This document shows positions 22,092 to 33,900 of a stretch of DNA of 64,000 nt, piece after piece. The notes beneath the pieces were generated by a model. That model was not told the DNA's origin. It did not search any database and was given only the letters and a program-made list of their open reading frames with translations. Made by a program: the position numbers and the translations under genes. The stretch's first letter is position 1. Every line of letters begins with the position of its first letter. This DNA comes from Balaenoptera acutorostrata (Eukaryota; Chordata; Mammalia; Artiodactyla; Balaenopteridae), in contig NC_080067.1 in the NCBI RefSeq assembly GCF_949987535.1, positions 47,366,910 to 47,430,909 on the forward strand. The letters run 5' to 3'.

Positions 22092-23324
22092 ATCCTCAAG
22101 AATCTTAGAGTAATAGATACATGCACAGTCAATTATAATAAATATTAGACTATAGTGAGCACTAAAGGTATAAATAAACAGAAGTGAGAGCATAAGGTAA
22201 GGAGTGACTCATTCTGCCTGATGAGATCAGTGAGGGCTTTGCTGAAAAGTGTCCTTAGTAGTCGGGTTTTGTGGGTACACTGCAGAAACAGAATCAACCT
22301 CCACCTAAAACTTGGGTCAGATGTCAGGACTGAGATACACGCAGAGGGTGTGAAAAGGTTTATTACTTATGTAATGAGACTTTTGGGAGAGAGCAGAGCA
22401 GGCTTTCCATGCTGGTCAGAAAATGGCTTGTGGGAGCAAGGAAAGGAGACCGGTGTGGGCTTTTCATTGTGGTTGGGGGGCTGGAGCTGGACACAGAGCA
22501 GGGCTTACTTGGTTTGAATCTCCTGCTGGTCCAAGGTGAGGGCACCCAAGCTTTCTTAACAGCTTTCCCAGTGGAAGGTCACATGGGCAGGAGGAAAGTT
22601 AAAAGCTGTCAGCAAACATCAAAAGTAGAGTCAGATTCTTTATTACAGCAAGGTTCCTCTGGATTCCATTCTATAGGGGTACCAAGAAAATACTCCATCA
22701 TTTTTTTTTTAACTTGAAACTTAAAGTCTTTTAGATAGGTCACCATAGTAAAACAAAACAAAGCAAAATACAGACCTTCATCTGTTTATATCACAGGCTG
22801 TGTATTTCTAGAAAATTCAAGCCAACCATCCTCACCTTGCTTCAAATCTGTCCTGTGTGGCTGCAGCCCAACACCCTCCGGCCCCACCCTCCACCTCATC
22901 CCTTGCTATCACCACTTATTCCATGGATATCCCTAGTTCACTCAGAAATGGTACTCATTTGTTGTCTGCTTCTGCATACCACTTCCTGCCATTACCCCAG
23001 GAAACATTCACTATAATGACCATGACACAGCCAACACCTTAGCATAAGAACTTTCTGGTTCTCTGAACCCCAAAGAGCTTCTCCTTTATCATTCCTCAGG
23101 TATCCACTCTCCAGGGACCACAGTGAATGTTGGCAACCTCCATACATATGCCTTCCGAGATCTTATACCTGGGTGCTCTAAGCTCTGACCATACCCCTTA
23201 CCTCATTGCTTAGAGTCTCTTAGTTCTTGGCCTCTCTATTCTTTCCTTTCCTCCTCATCTGACACTCCCCCGTGGCTTCATTCCCTTCTAATTTAGCTTG
23301 TTCTCTCTAAAACATCCTTTTTAC
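22092..23324. other. Possible old LTR, otherwise nothing
   Basis: 22251-22670 ('gtacactgcagaaacagaatc', 'aaaaggtttattacttatg', 'ccaaggtgagggcacc') has the look of a reverse-strand LTR, but I cannot assign it. The frames at 22221-22717 on three phases are not supported as genes. The rest has no recognisable feature. Confidence 0.3.
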
Positions 23325-23870
23325 TAATTCATTCATTTGTTTAACCACTATTTATTGAGCACCTATCAAGTGCAAGTCACTGTTTAGATACTGGAAATAT
23401 GGTATTGCAAATAAATTTAAATTTATTATGGCATGTACGTATTAGGGAAAGAACGCAGACAATAAGCAGATAAACGAGCAGATTTATAATATGTCAGAAT
23501 GTGATAAGATTTATTGAAAAACATGAAGCAAATTAAGAAGGCTGGAGAGTGCGGGGGACAAGGGAGTCGTGGTTACTTTATATACTAGAGTGGTCATGGC
23601 AGGCCTCACTGATGAGGTGATACCTGCTCAGAGACTTGAAGAAATTAGGAAAGGAGCCCTTCAGATCTTGAAAGAAGCACTTTCTAGGAGCAGTAAAGAG
23701 AAAGTACACAAGCTCAGAGGCTGGAGTGTGCTTCAGACCAGTGCGTCTGAAGTGGAGTGAAAAAGAGGTGGTGGAGGAGGAGAAGCATAGCTGGGGAAGT
23801 AGCTTGGGACCAAGTAATTCAGGGTCTTGCGGACTGTGGAAGGTTTAGGATAGAGGAACGGCTGAATCCA
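23325..23870 (-). mobile_element. L2, 3' half
   Basis: Reverse L2: 'ccactatttattgagcacctatcaagtgcaagtcactgtttagatactgg', 'cagacaataagcagataaacgagc', 'atggcaggcctcactgatgaggtgatacc', 'ggtcttgcggactgtggaagg'. No open reading frame of L2 survives. Confidence 0.8.
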
Positions 23871-24049
23871 GCTTGATCTGATTCCTGTTGACATCAATGA
23901 CATCATCTTCACTCTCAGAATTCTTTGCCCTGTTTTCTTTGGCTCATCTTTTGTTTTACGTGTTGGATCTTCCTCTAAGCGTATAAACATGACATGTGAA
24001 TGTCTACCCTATATTGAATAAACAAACTGCAAAAACAAAGACTTTAGGT

Positions 24050-25030
24050 ACGACCTGATCTTTCTCTTTCCCTTCATCACTAAGGCTCTCAAAAGAGTAA
24101 CAGTAATTTACAGTCCCATTCACACTTGCACACCTTGTATTCATTATTCAATCCGTATAATCATATTCCACAAACTGAACTTGCTGTTGTCAAGGTTGTT
24201 GCTAAAATCAAAGGACATATTTTAGTTCTAATCTTACTTTCTTCTCTCTCTCTGGGTTTGAATTATTGACTACTCTCTTTTTGAAATTCTGCTCTGTTGG
24301 TTTTCGAGGCATGATGCGTTCCCTAGGGTTGCATTTTTGTACCTTTTCTCTCCTCCACATTCTCTTCTCACAATGCCATTTCCTTTCATGGCTCCAACTG
24401 TCATCTATATGCTGATAACTCCTTAATATATATCTGCAGGACAAGCCACTTAAAAAATTAGTTCCAGCCCATATATCAAAGTTTCTACTTTCTACATTTG
24501 AATTTCTCAAAGGTACTTACTTGAAACTCATCGTGTCCATATTTTACATTTTCTTCTCCCACAAGTCACTTCTCTTCTTTTTCTACAGTTCCTAACCTAG
24601 TGATGAAGTCAAGAGTCAACCCAAGTTTTAAAAGTAGAGTTTATTCCAACCCCTTGCTTCATTGGTCTGTAAGTCCTGGTGGTGCAACATATAGCCGATC
24701 CAGTTACTTCCCTGATTGCAATCTTCCTAGCCAAATTCTGTTTGTCCTTTCAGACTCTCAGTTGTCATCCCATTTGGAAATTTTTCTTTAGCACCTGGAT
24801 CATCATCCTAGGCGAGAGTAAATAGCCTTCTTGCCTGCTTTTATCACTCCATTTCCACAGCTCTTTCAGGCACATAATATCCTCTTTGGTAATGATCTTG
24901 ACACACGTACATCTGTGAAGATTAAGCAACTTGAGGGCAAAGAGTATGTTTCTGTCATCTTTGTATCTGTAGTGCTTATCACAATGCCTGACATTTTGTA
25001 TACTGAATCAATGTTTGTTGAATGGAGTTG
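24050..25030 (+). mobile_element. L2, ORF2 end and 3' terminus
   Basis: The L2 order is kept: the 'gttgctaaaatcaaaggacatattttagttctaatctta' segment near 24198, 'ccagcccatatatcaaag', 'ggatcatcatcctagg' near 24798, and the L2 terminus 'gaagattaagcaacttgagggcaaagagtatgtttctgtcatctttgtatctgtag' to 'gtttgttgaatgg' at 25025. Stops and gaps make it non-coding. It faces away from the reverse L2 at 23325-23870. Confidence 0.7.
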
Positions 25031-25535
25031 ACAACTGACATTTGATAAAGGGTGAGTGAGATTTCATAAAGTAGAAAACAAGGTGTTAATCAGAACTCTA
25101 ACTAATTAATAATGGATAACTCTAACTCAATTCTAACTAATATGTTAACATGATACTAGGGTATTTCACAGAAGGGATATATACCCACAATTCAGGAAGG
25201 CAATAACCAGAGCAACAATGGGACCTGAAAAAGTGAAACCAGGGGTTTGAACACAATCAGGGTACTTTTATTTTCTCATCACTGTTTTTCTCTCTGTGTT
25301 GGTTTCATCCTCTCAGGCAGTCTTTTCCCATGAGCCTATAATCATGAGTGCCTGGAGGTCTCCTCTGCACTCGATATGTTGACCACTGGACCAATGAATG
25401 CAACAAGTGTGAGGGGGCAGGATGCTTAACTTAGCTTGGTACTAATTTCTACTGGACCAATAGTCTGACCTGTGAATTTGGATCTTTTTAGAAGACAGTT
25501 CCCATCAGATAATGTGATGGAAGCTGGAAAGAGAG
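25031..25535. other. No feature recognised
   Basis: Short single-copy-looking spacer. No gene is visible. Confidence 0.35.
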
Positions 25536-25575
25536 GGACCATTTTCTCAAAATAAGGACCATTTTCTCAAAATAA
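25536..25575 (+). repeat. 20-bp tandem direct repeat
   Basis: 'ggaccattttctcaaaata' is repeated exactly at 25536 and 25556 (period 20). Two copies only, so probably slippage. Confidence 0.85.
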
Positions 25576-25620
25576 TGGTACTAGAAGAAGGGAAGTGTCT
25601 AGGCAGACATTACATATACT

Positions 25621-25745
25621 TACTAATACTAGTAATATTAGCTAAAGTTTTCTAGTACTCATTTTGTAACAGACACTGTGCTAAGTACTTTACATGAATT
25701 TTCTCATTGAATTATCACAACAACCCTATTAGATGAATGTTTCAG
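25621..25745 (-). mobile_element. MIR SINE
   Basis: 'gtaacagacactgtgctaagtactttacatgaattttctcattgaattatcacaacaaccctattag' is MIR in reverse. Confidence 0.8.
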
Positions 25746-25749
25746 AATT

Positions 25750-25973
25750 TTTTCATCAATAAAATAATGTCCAACTAAAAGTGGCTTAAATTTAGGACTT
25801 TATTTTGCTCACATAACCACAAGTACAGAGTAAGACAAGTGATTCCAGTATTGGTTCAACTGCTCAAAGGTGTCAGGGATGTTGGTTGGCTTTTCTCTAG
25901 TTCTGTTGGATTTCCACTCATGATTGCAAAATGGCTGTTATAGCTCCAAGTTCACATCTTCACACAGCATGTT
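25750..25973 (-). mobile_element. Old dispersed repeat (pair member 1)
   Basis: 'agtggcttaaatttaggactttattttgctcac', 'agtattggttcaactgctcaaaggtgtcagggatg', 'gcaaaatggctgttatagctcc'. The copy at 26560-26870 shares the landmarks 'agtgagttaaaccggaaggacatttctt' and 'cgtattggttcaacggttggctcag'. Family not named; the strand is given by analogy only. Confidence 0.45.
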
Positions 25974-25988
25974 AAAATGTTAAAAAGG

Positions 25989-26283
25989 GGGGCTTCCCTG
26001 GTGGGGCAGTGGTTGAGAGTCTGCCTGCCAATGCAGGGGACACGGGTTCAAGCCCTGGTCTGGGAAGATCCCACATGCCGTGGAGCAACTGGGCCCGTGA
26101 GCCACAACTACTGAGCCTGCGCGTCTGGAGCCTGTGCTCCGCAACAGGAGAGGCCGCGATAGTGAGAGGCCCGCACACCGCGATGAAGAGTGGCCCCTAC
26201 TTGCCACAACTAGAGAAAGCCCTCGCACAGAAACGAAGACCCAACACAGCCATAAATAAATAAAATAAAACAAATACTTAAAA
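25989..26283 (+). mobile_element. CHR-type SINE
   Basis: Full-length on the plus strand. TSD 'aaaatgttaaaaagg' at 25974-25988 and 26284-26298. The A box reads TGGGGCAGTGG (a C-to-G change from TGGCGCAGTGG) and the B box GGTTCAAGCCC. Both changes are likely to weaken Pol III transcription. The tail is A-rich (ATAAATAAATAAAATAAAAC). Confidence 0.95.
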
Positions 26284-26559
26284 AAAATGTTAAAAAGGAA
26301 CAAAGGCTTCTTCTTGGGCATCTTTTAGGAAGGAGAAAATCTTAACAAGAAACACCCCCATACATTTCCCCTCAGAATGACAGGCCAGGATGGCATTAGA
26401 TACTCATAATTGAGCAAGTGAAAATGGGAAAGCAAGCCCCTGGCATTTTCAGTCCCATAGCGAACTGTCTCTTTTCTGGCAAAAAAGACAATGGGAGAAT
26501 GGCTGTCAGTAGGCAACAAATAGTTTTTGCCTTAGTGTATAATACTGTATAGGAATATT

Positions 26560-26870
26560 TTGGTAAAAACAATAGAATATCTGACTAACAGTGAGTTAAA
26601 CCGGAAGGACATTTCTTGTTACCCTAACAAGAAGTTCACAGCTAGGCAGTCTCCGTATTGGTTCAACGGTTGGCTCAGCTCTGTTACCAAGGACAGGCAC
26701 TTTCTCTTTCTTTCCTGCCATCTCCGCTGCTGGTGACATCTACCATCTGATCAGGTGGCTGCCGATCCTCCAAACATCATCTCTACACATGACATCTTCA
26801 CAATCAGTAAGAAAGGAGTAGAGTGGGAAAAGACTGCCTTTCAGCCACCTTCTCTTTTGAGGAAGTAAAC
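26560..26870 (-). mobile_element. Old dispersed repeat (pair member 2)
   Basis: See 25750-25973. Landmarks 'gacatttcttgttaccc', 'attggttcaacggttggctcagctctgttaccaaggacaggcactttctctttc', 'atgacatcttcaca'. About 600 bp from its relative. Confidence 0.45.
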
Positions 26871-27204
26871 TATTTCTCAAAAGTCCCAAGCATTTTTCCT
26901 TTACATTTTATTTGCTTGAATTGGGTTACATGCACTCCTTTAGACTTATTCCTGGCAGTTGGGAATTGCTTGATGTGATTGGTATGGAAATAGTGGACAA
27001 AGGCAAGAATGCATGCAACATTATCCTGGTTGAAGCCTAGGATAAGTGGAGGTTGGAAGTGGAATGAGGAATGCTGACTATTTGTCTCCTCTATGGAATC
27101 CTTTCTGTGATACTACCCAGTTGTTGGTTACTCAGATCCTATAGTTCCTAATTGTCAGTTCTTGATGGCCAGTGTTTAGCATAGTAAATATCTTCAGTTC
27201 TGTA
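26871..27204. other. No feature recognised
   Basis: No gene or named repeat. Confidence 0.35.
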
Positions 27205-27290
27205 TTAGGGATTGTGCTAAGCAGTACAGATACAAGGATGACCAGTTCTTTACCTTAAGGAGCTTGTATGCAGATATTAAAGAGAAAGTA
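27205..27290 (-). mobile_element. L2 3' fragment
   Basis: 'attagggattgtgctaagcagtacagatacaaggatgacc' and 'cttaaggagcttgtatgcag' are the reverse of the L2 end. Confidence 0.6.
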
Positions 27291-27866
27291 TGCATCTGTT
27301 CTGCCATGTATTTGAGTTCATAGTCTTCCTGCATTTTGTATATTCTTCCTAGAAATGGTGTATGAGAGTTTATATGTTTAGAGATGTGTGATTTTCTTAA
27401 TTATTACAAACTGAAGAGAGTTTGATCAAACAAGAATGGTATTCCAGAACTTATCAGCTTTTCCCTGCTGTCTAAAGCTGTGTGAAAACTCAGTTGCTGG
27501 CTGGTGACTCTAATTGGCATTCACTTCAACAATATCTAAGCAAGACAGTATTAATTAGACGTGAAAAAGAGAATGTTCTCTTATCCTTTAATCCAGCAGG
27601 TGGTCATTGCAGTTGAGGGCAGGGATGAAGTTGTGATTAAAGCTGCACCTTGTTTAATCACTTTATTTTGAGGTAGAAACTTACAGATCTTACTTGCTAG
27701 ATGTAGAGCATTTCGTCAAAGATAAACCATGGACTCAATCCATGACTTTGCAAACTTCCTTTTCCTATTGTGCAATACATATATACATACAGTACAATTT
27801 TATCAACTGTATTCCTTTCAACTCTTCCAACCAGTGGTGAAACTGAGGACCATAAAATAAGGGCTA

Positions 27867-28173
27867 GGGCTTCCCTGGTGGCGCAGTGGTTGAGAGTCTG
27901 CCTGCTAATGCAGGGGACGCGGGTTCGAGCCCTGGTCTGGGAAGATCCCACATGCCGCGGAGCGGCTGGGCCCGTGAGCCACGGCTGCTGAGCCTGCGCG
28001 TCTGGAGCCTGTGCCCCGCGGCGGGAGGGGCCGCGATGGTGAAAGGCCCGCGCACCGCGATGAAGAGTGGCCCCCGCTTGCCGCAGCTGGAGAGGGCCCT
28101 CGCACGAACCGAAGACCCAACACAGCCAAGAATAAATAAATAAATAAATAAAGTAGGGAAAAAAAAAAAAATT
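27867..28173 (+). mobile_element. CHR-type SINE, youngest-looking copy
   Basis: Full-length on the plus strand. TSD 'ataaaataagggcta' is perfect at 27852-27866 and 28174-28188. Head: A box TGGCGCAGTGG at 27879-27889 and B box GGTTCGAGCCC at 27922-27932, both intact, so Pol III promotion is possible. It has very high CpG content and an intact (AATA)n tail. It carries the 'cctcgcacgaaccgaagaccc' variant found also in the copy at 2091-2450. The many small frames here are artefacts of GC richness. Confidence 0.96.
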
Positions 28174-28188
28174 ATAAAATAAGGGCTA

Positions 28189-28668
28189 AATTAAGTTTCC
28201 AGTTACATGTATAGGCACTGATCCACACTCATTTTTTGTACTAAATTGTAGCCTTCTCTTGGTTTCCCGTCTTATCTCTCCTACATTTCTTTCCGATTTT
28301 TTTTTTTTTCCTCCTGGGTCTTTTTCCACTGCCCATCCACTCAAAGTCCTTGCAAGACTCTGGCATTCTTCCTTTTCTCTGAGTGATCTCACAGATTCAT
28401 GATTTTTACTACCCTTATTAGCTGAAGTCAGGCAGGTAATTAAATATATGAATTGGATCAGTGCAAACAACAGGAAATGATGAAGCCGGTGGCATTCTGG
28501 AAATGATCAAAGACATTTAAAGTTACACTTAGGAAAGTAAGTGTAACTTATTTCCAGATGAGTTCTGCCCGTTGCATCTGACTTTCTTTCTCCCAAATAT
28601 GTGATCCCTCACTTGCCTCTCCCCAAAGCTTCAGTACCGCATCGCAAATTGTCTGCTGGCTATTGCAT
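28189..28668. other. No gene; one perfect hairpin
   Basis: Contains the inverted repeat at 28520-28549. The 94-aa minus frame at 28186-28470 has no motif and begins in SINE flank. Confidence 0.4.
28520..28549. repeat. Perfect 12-bp inverted repeat, 6-nt loop
   Basis: Arms 'aagttacactta' (28520-28531) and 'taagtgtaactt' (28538-28549) around 'ggaaag'. Not explained by any repeat family I recognise. Confidence 0.9.
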
Positions 28669-28800
28669 AGGATAGTGTCTCTCAAAACCCACTGCATTTT
28701 AGAATCACCTGGAGAAGCTTTTAAAAATATTGCCGCTCAGGGGCTGAGACCCGGGATTTAAATTGTTTAAGTTTCCCTGGTATTTAGAATTATTACCAAT
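28669..28800 (+). mobile_element. MER5-type (hAT) DNA transposon fragment
   Basis: 'tgtctctcaaaacccactgcattttagaatcacctggagaagcttttaaaaatattg' resembles the MER5 left end and body, strongly diverged. Confidence 0.55.
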
Positions 28801-29529
28801 ATAGATTTTTCTTTTACAAAGTGTAAGCATTTCCTGTAATTTAAGGATGTAAATGGAAGCTGATCAAAGCCATTTGTTTTAAAATTTACAAATACTATAT
28901 ATTTTGGTCAATCCTTTAGTTTTTAGATTCTAGTTTTGTATTTGGTAAAAATTATAGTTTTCTATGATTTGTACCTGTCTAAATTTTAAGTGTTTTGTGA
29001 AAAATCTTTGAATGCTCTATTCCTATATAAAAATGTGCATTCTCTGATGGGTAAAAAATTCTTTATTTTACCTTATATTGTGCCTGTAAGTTACCTTTTT
29101 TGAATCCTTTTTCTCCTAATTTTGCATGTATTTTATATGACCATTTTTGGAGACCTGTGTGGTAAGTTTGCCTCGATGAATATTAATTTGTAAATTTATC
29201 CTTATAGTTCTAGAATTTTGTGTTATATTTGATGCTAGCTTTTTTGTTGCATAACAGTATTTGTAAAAATTTTTGTGATTGTTTCTCCTATAATTTTAAA
29301 TAATTTCTAGACATTGAATTCTATCTTATCACAGCTGCTGTTTTCTCTTTTTGAGGGGTGGTGTGAGCATTTGTCTGGAGACATATATATATTTAAATTA
29401 TACATATATTTCCTTCTCATTATTTCCAATCTATCTGTGTCATTTCTTTTAATTATCATCTCTTGTTATCAATCTACAGCTGGATTAATAGTTTTGAATC
29501 CAATGTGACAATCTGTATATTTATGACAG
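28801..29529. other. No feature recognised
   Basis: T-rich sequence, possibly very old repeat. No gene is visible. Confidence 0.4.
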
Positions 29530-29544
29530 AATATTACCTATTCA

Positions 29545-30500
29545 CTGGGTGGAAGGTCTAAGTAGACATTTCTCCAAAGAAGACATACAGATGACCAAAA
29601 AGTACATGAAAAGATGCTCAACATCACTAATTATCAGAGAAGTGCAAATCAAAGCTACAATGAAGTATCACCTCACACCAGTCAGAATGGCCATCATCAA
29701 AAAAAAAAAATCTACAAACAATAAAGGCTGGAGAGGGTGTGGAGAAAAGGGAACCCTCCTACACTGTTGGTGGGAATGTAAATTGGTACAGCCACTATGG
29801 AGAACAGTATGGAGATTCCTTAAAAAACTAAAAATAGAACTAAAAATATGACTCAGCAATCCCACTCCTGGGCATATACCAGAGAAAACCATAATTCCAA
29901 AATATACATGCCCTCCCAATGTTCATTGCAGCATTATTTATAAAGCCAGGACATGGAAGCAACCTAAATGTCCATCAACAGAGGATTGGATGAAGAAGAT
30001 GTTATACATATATATGATGGAATATTACTCAGCAATAAAAAAGAACAAAATAATGCCATTTGCAGCAACATGGATGGACCTAGAGATTGTCACACTGAGT
30101 GAAGTAATTCAGACACAGAAAGACGAATGTCATATGATACCGCTTATATGTGGAATCTAAAATAAAGGTGTACAAATGAACTTATCTCCAAAACAGAAGT
30201 AGCATCACGGATGTAGAAAACAAACTTATGGTTACCAGGGGATAAGGGGTAGGGGGGAGGATAAACTGGGAGGTTGGGATTGACATATACACACTACTAT
30301 ATATAAAGTAGATAACTAATAATAACCTGTTGTATAGAACAGGGGACTCTTTTCAGTACTCTGTAATGACCTTTATGGGAATAGAATCTAAAAAAGAGTA
30401 GATATATGTATATGTATAACTGATTCACTTTGCTGTACACCTGAAGCTAACACAACATTGTAAATCAACTATACTCCAATAAAAATTTAAAATAAAAAAT
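29545..30500 (+). mobile_element. 5'-truncated L1 (ORF2 C-terminus and 3'UTR)
   Basis: Starts in the ORF2 C-terminal region. A plus frame at 29549-29851 encodes '[10 protein letters not shown]', '[27 protein letters not shown]' and '[29 protein letters not shown]', then stops. Text like 'ccagagaaaaccataattccaaaa' continues to the 3'UTR and a tail ending 'aaaatttaaaataaaaaat'. The 15-bp TSD 'aatattacctattca'/'aatattacttattca' (one mismatch) lies at 29530-29544 and 30501-30515. The 3'UTR is of an older type than those of the two long L1s. Confidence 0.92.
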
Positions 30501-30961
30501 AATATTACTTATTCATATATTTTATGTTTACTGATAATTTTGAATTTATTATTACTACCATATGTTTTTGTCTATCTTTTTTTTTTAACATCTTTATTGG
30601 AGTATTGGAGGATAATTGCTTTACAATGGTGTGTTACTTTCTGCTTTATAACAAAGTGAATCAGTTATACATATACATATATTCCCATATCTCTTCCCTC
30701 TTGCATCTCCCTCCCTCCCACCCTCCCTATCCCACCCCTCTGGGTGGTCATAAAGCACAGAGCTGATCTCCCTGTGCTATGCGGCTGCTTCCCACTAGCT
30801 ATCTATTTTACGTTTGGTAGTGTATATATGTCCATGCCTCTCTCTCACTTTGCCACAGCTTACCCTTCCCCCTCCACCTATCCTCAAGTCCGTTCTCTAG
30901 TAGGTCTGTGTCTTTATTCCCGTCTTGCCACTAGGTTCTTCATGACCTTTTTTTTTTTTTC

Positions 30962-33900
30962 TTAGATTCCATGTATATGTGTTAGCATATTGTATTTGTT
31001 TTCCTCTTTCTGACTTACTTCACTCTGTATGACAGACTCTAACTCCATCCACCTCACTACAAATAACGCCATTTCGTTTCTTTTTATGGCTGAGTAATAT
31101 TCCATTGTATATATGTGCCACATCTTCTTTATCCATTCATCTGTTGATGGACACATAGGTTGCTTCCATGTCCTGGCTATTGTAAATAGAGTTGCAATGA
31201 ACATTTTGGTACATGACTCTTTTTGAATTACGGTTTTCTCAGGGTATATGCCAAGTAGTGGGATTGCTGGGTCGTATGGTAGTTCTACTTTTAGTTTTTT
31301 AAGGAACCTCCATATTGTTCTCCATAGTGGCTGTATCAATTTACATTCCCACCAACAGTGCAAGAGGGTTCCCTTTCCTCCACACCCTCTCCAGCATTTA
31401 TTGTTTGCAGATTTTTTGATGATGGCCATTCTGACTGGTGTGAGGAGATACCTTAATATAGTTTTGATTTCCATTTCTCTAATGATTAGTGATGTTGAGC
31501 GTTCTTTCATGTGTTTGTTGGCAATCTGTATATCTTCTTTGGAGAATGTCTATTTAGGTCTTCTGCCCATTTTTGGATTGGGTGGTTTGTTTTTTTGTTA
31601 TTGAGCTGCATGAGCTGCTTGTAAATCTTGGAGATTAATCCTTTGTCAGTTGCTTCATTTGCAAATATTTTCTCCCATTCTGAGGGTTGTCTTTTGGTCT
31701 TGTTTATGGTTTCCTTTGCTGTGCAAAAGCTTTTAAGTTTCATTAGGTCCTATTTGTTTATTTTTGTTTTTATTTCCATTTCTCTAGGAGCTGGGTCAAA
31801 AAGGATCTTGCTGTGATTTATGTCATAGAGTGTTCTGCCTATGTTTTCCTCTAAGAGTTTGATAGTGTCTGGCCTTACATTTAGGTCTTTAATCCATTTT
31901 GAGTTTATTTTTGTGTATGGTGTTAGGGAGTGTTCTAATTTCATACTTTTACATGTACCTGTCCAGTTTTCCCAGCACCACTTATTGAAGAGGCTGTCTT
32001 TTCTCCACTGTATATGCTTGCCTCCTTTATCAAAGATAAGCTGAACATATGTGAGTGGGTTTATCTCTGGGCTTTCTATCCTGTTCCATTGATCTGTATT
32101 TCTGTTTTTGTGCCAGTACCACACTGTCTTGACTACTGTAGCTCTGTAGTATAGTCTGAAGTGAGGGAGCCTGACCCCTTCAGCTCCATGTTTCGTTCTC
32201 AAGATTGCTTTGGCTATCCGGGGTCTTCCGTGTTTCCATACAAACTGTGAAACCTTTTGCCCTAGTTCTGTGAAAAATGCCAGTGGTAGTTTGATAGGGA
32301 TTGCATTGAATCTGTAGATTGCTTTGGGTAGTAGAGTCATTTTCACAATGTTGATTCTTCCAATCCAAGAACGTGGTATATCTCTCCATCTGTTTGTATC
32401 ATCTTTAATTTCTTTCATCAGTGTCTTATAATTTTCTGCATACAGGTCTTTTGACTCCTTAGGTAGGTTTATTCCTAGATATTTTATTCTTTTTGTTGCA
32501 ATGGTAAAAGGGAGTGTTTTCTTAATTTCACTTTCAGATTTTTCATCATTAGTGTATAAGAATGTAAGAGATTTCTGTGCATTAATTTTGTATCCTGCTA
32601 CTTTACAAATTCATTGATTAGCTCTAGTAGTTTTCTGGTAGCATATTTAGGATTCTCTATGTATAGTATCATGTCATCTGCAAACAGTGGCAGCTTTACT
32701 TCTTCTTTTCCGATTTGGATTCCTTTTATTTCTTTTTCTTCTCTGATTGCTGTGGCTAACACTTCCAGAACTATGTTGAATAATAGTGGTGAGAGTGGGC
32801 AACCTTGTCTTGTTCCTGATCTTAGTGGAAATGGTTTCAGTTTTTCACCACTGAGGATGATGTTGGCTATGGGTTTGTCATATATGACCTTTATTATGTT
32901 GAAGAAAGTTCCCTCTATGCCTACTTTCTGCAGGGCTTTTATCATAAATGGGTGTTGAAGTTTGTCAAAAGCTTTCTCTGCATCTATTGAGATGATCATA
33001 TGGTTTTTCTCCTTCAATTTTTTAATATGGTGTATCACATTGATTGATTTGCATATATTGAAGAATCCTTGCATTCCTGGGATAAACCCCACTTGATCAT
33101 GGTGTATGATCCTTTTAATATGCTGTTGGATTCTGTTTGCTAGTATTTTCTTGAGGTTTTTTGCATCTATGTTCATCAGTGATATTGGCCTGTAGTTTTC
33201 TTTCTTTGTGACATCTTTGTCTGGTTTTGGTATCAGGGTGATGGTGGCCTCGTAGAATGAGTTTGGGAGTGTTCCTCCCTCTGCAATATTTTGGAAGAGT
33301 TTGAGAAGGATAGGTGTTAGCTCTTCTCTAAATGTTTGATAGAATTCGCCTGTGAAGCCATCTGGTCCTGGGCTTTTGTTTGTTGGAAGGTTTTTAATCA
33401 CAGTTTCAATTTCAGTGCTTGTGATTGGTCTGTTCATATTTTCTATTTCTTCCTGGTTCAGTCTCGGCAGGTTGTGCATTTCTAAGAATCTGTCCATTTC
33501 TTCCAGGTTGTCCATTTTATTGGCATAGAGTTGCTTGTAGTAATCTCTCATGATCGTTTGTATTTCTGCAGTGTCAGTGGTTACTTCTCCTTTTTCATTT
33601 CTAAGTCTATTGATTTGAGTCTTCTCCCTTTTTTTCTTGATGAGTCTGGCTAATGGTTTATCAATTTTGTTTATCTTCTCAAAGAACTAGCTTTTAGTTT
33701 TATTGATCTTTGCTTTTGTCTCCTTCATTTCTTTTTCATTTATTTCTGACCTGATCTTTATGATTTCTTTCCTTCTGCTAACTTTGGATTTTTTTGTTCT
33801 TCTTTCTCTAATTGCTTTAGGTGCAAGGTTAGGTTGTTTATTCGAGATGTTTCCTGTTTCTTGATGTAGGCTTGTATTGCTATAAACTTCCCTCTTAGCA

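Noticed and set aside
27867..27945. Possible tRNA gene with A and B boxes
   Set aside because: It is the tRNA-Glu-derived head of a SINE, followed by the SINE body and flanked by a TSD.
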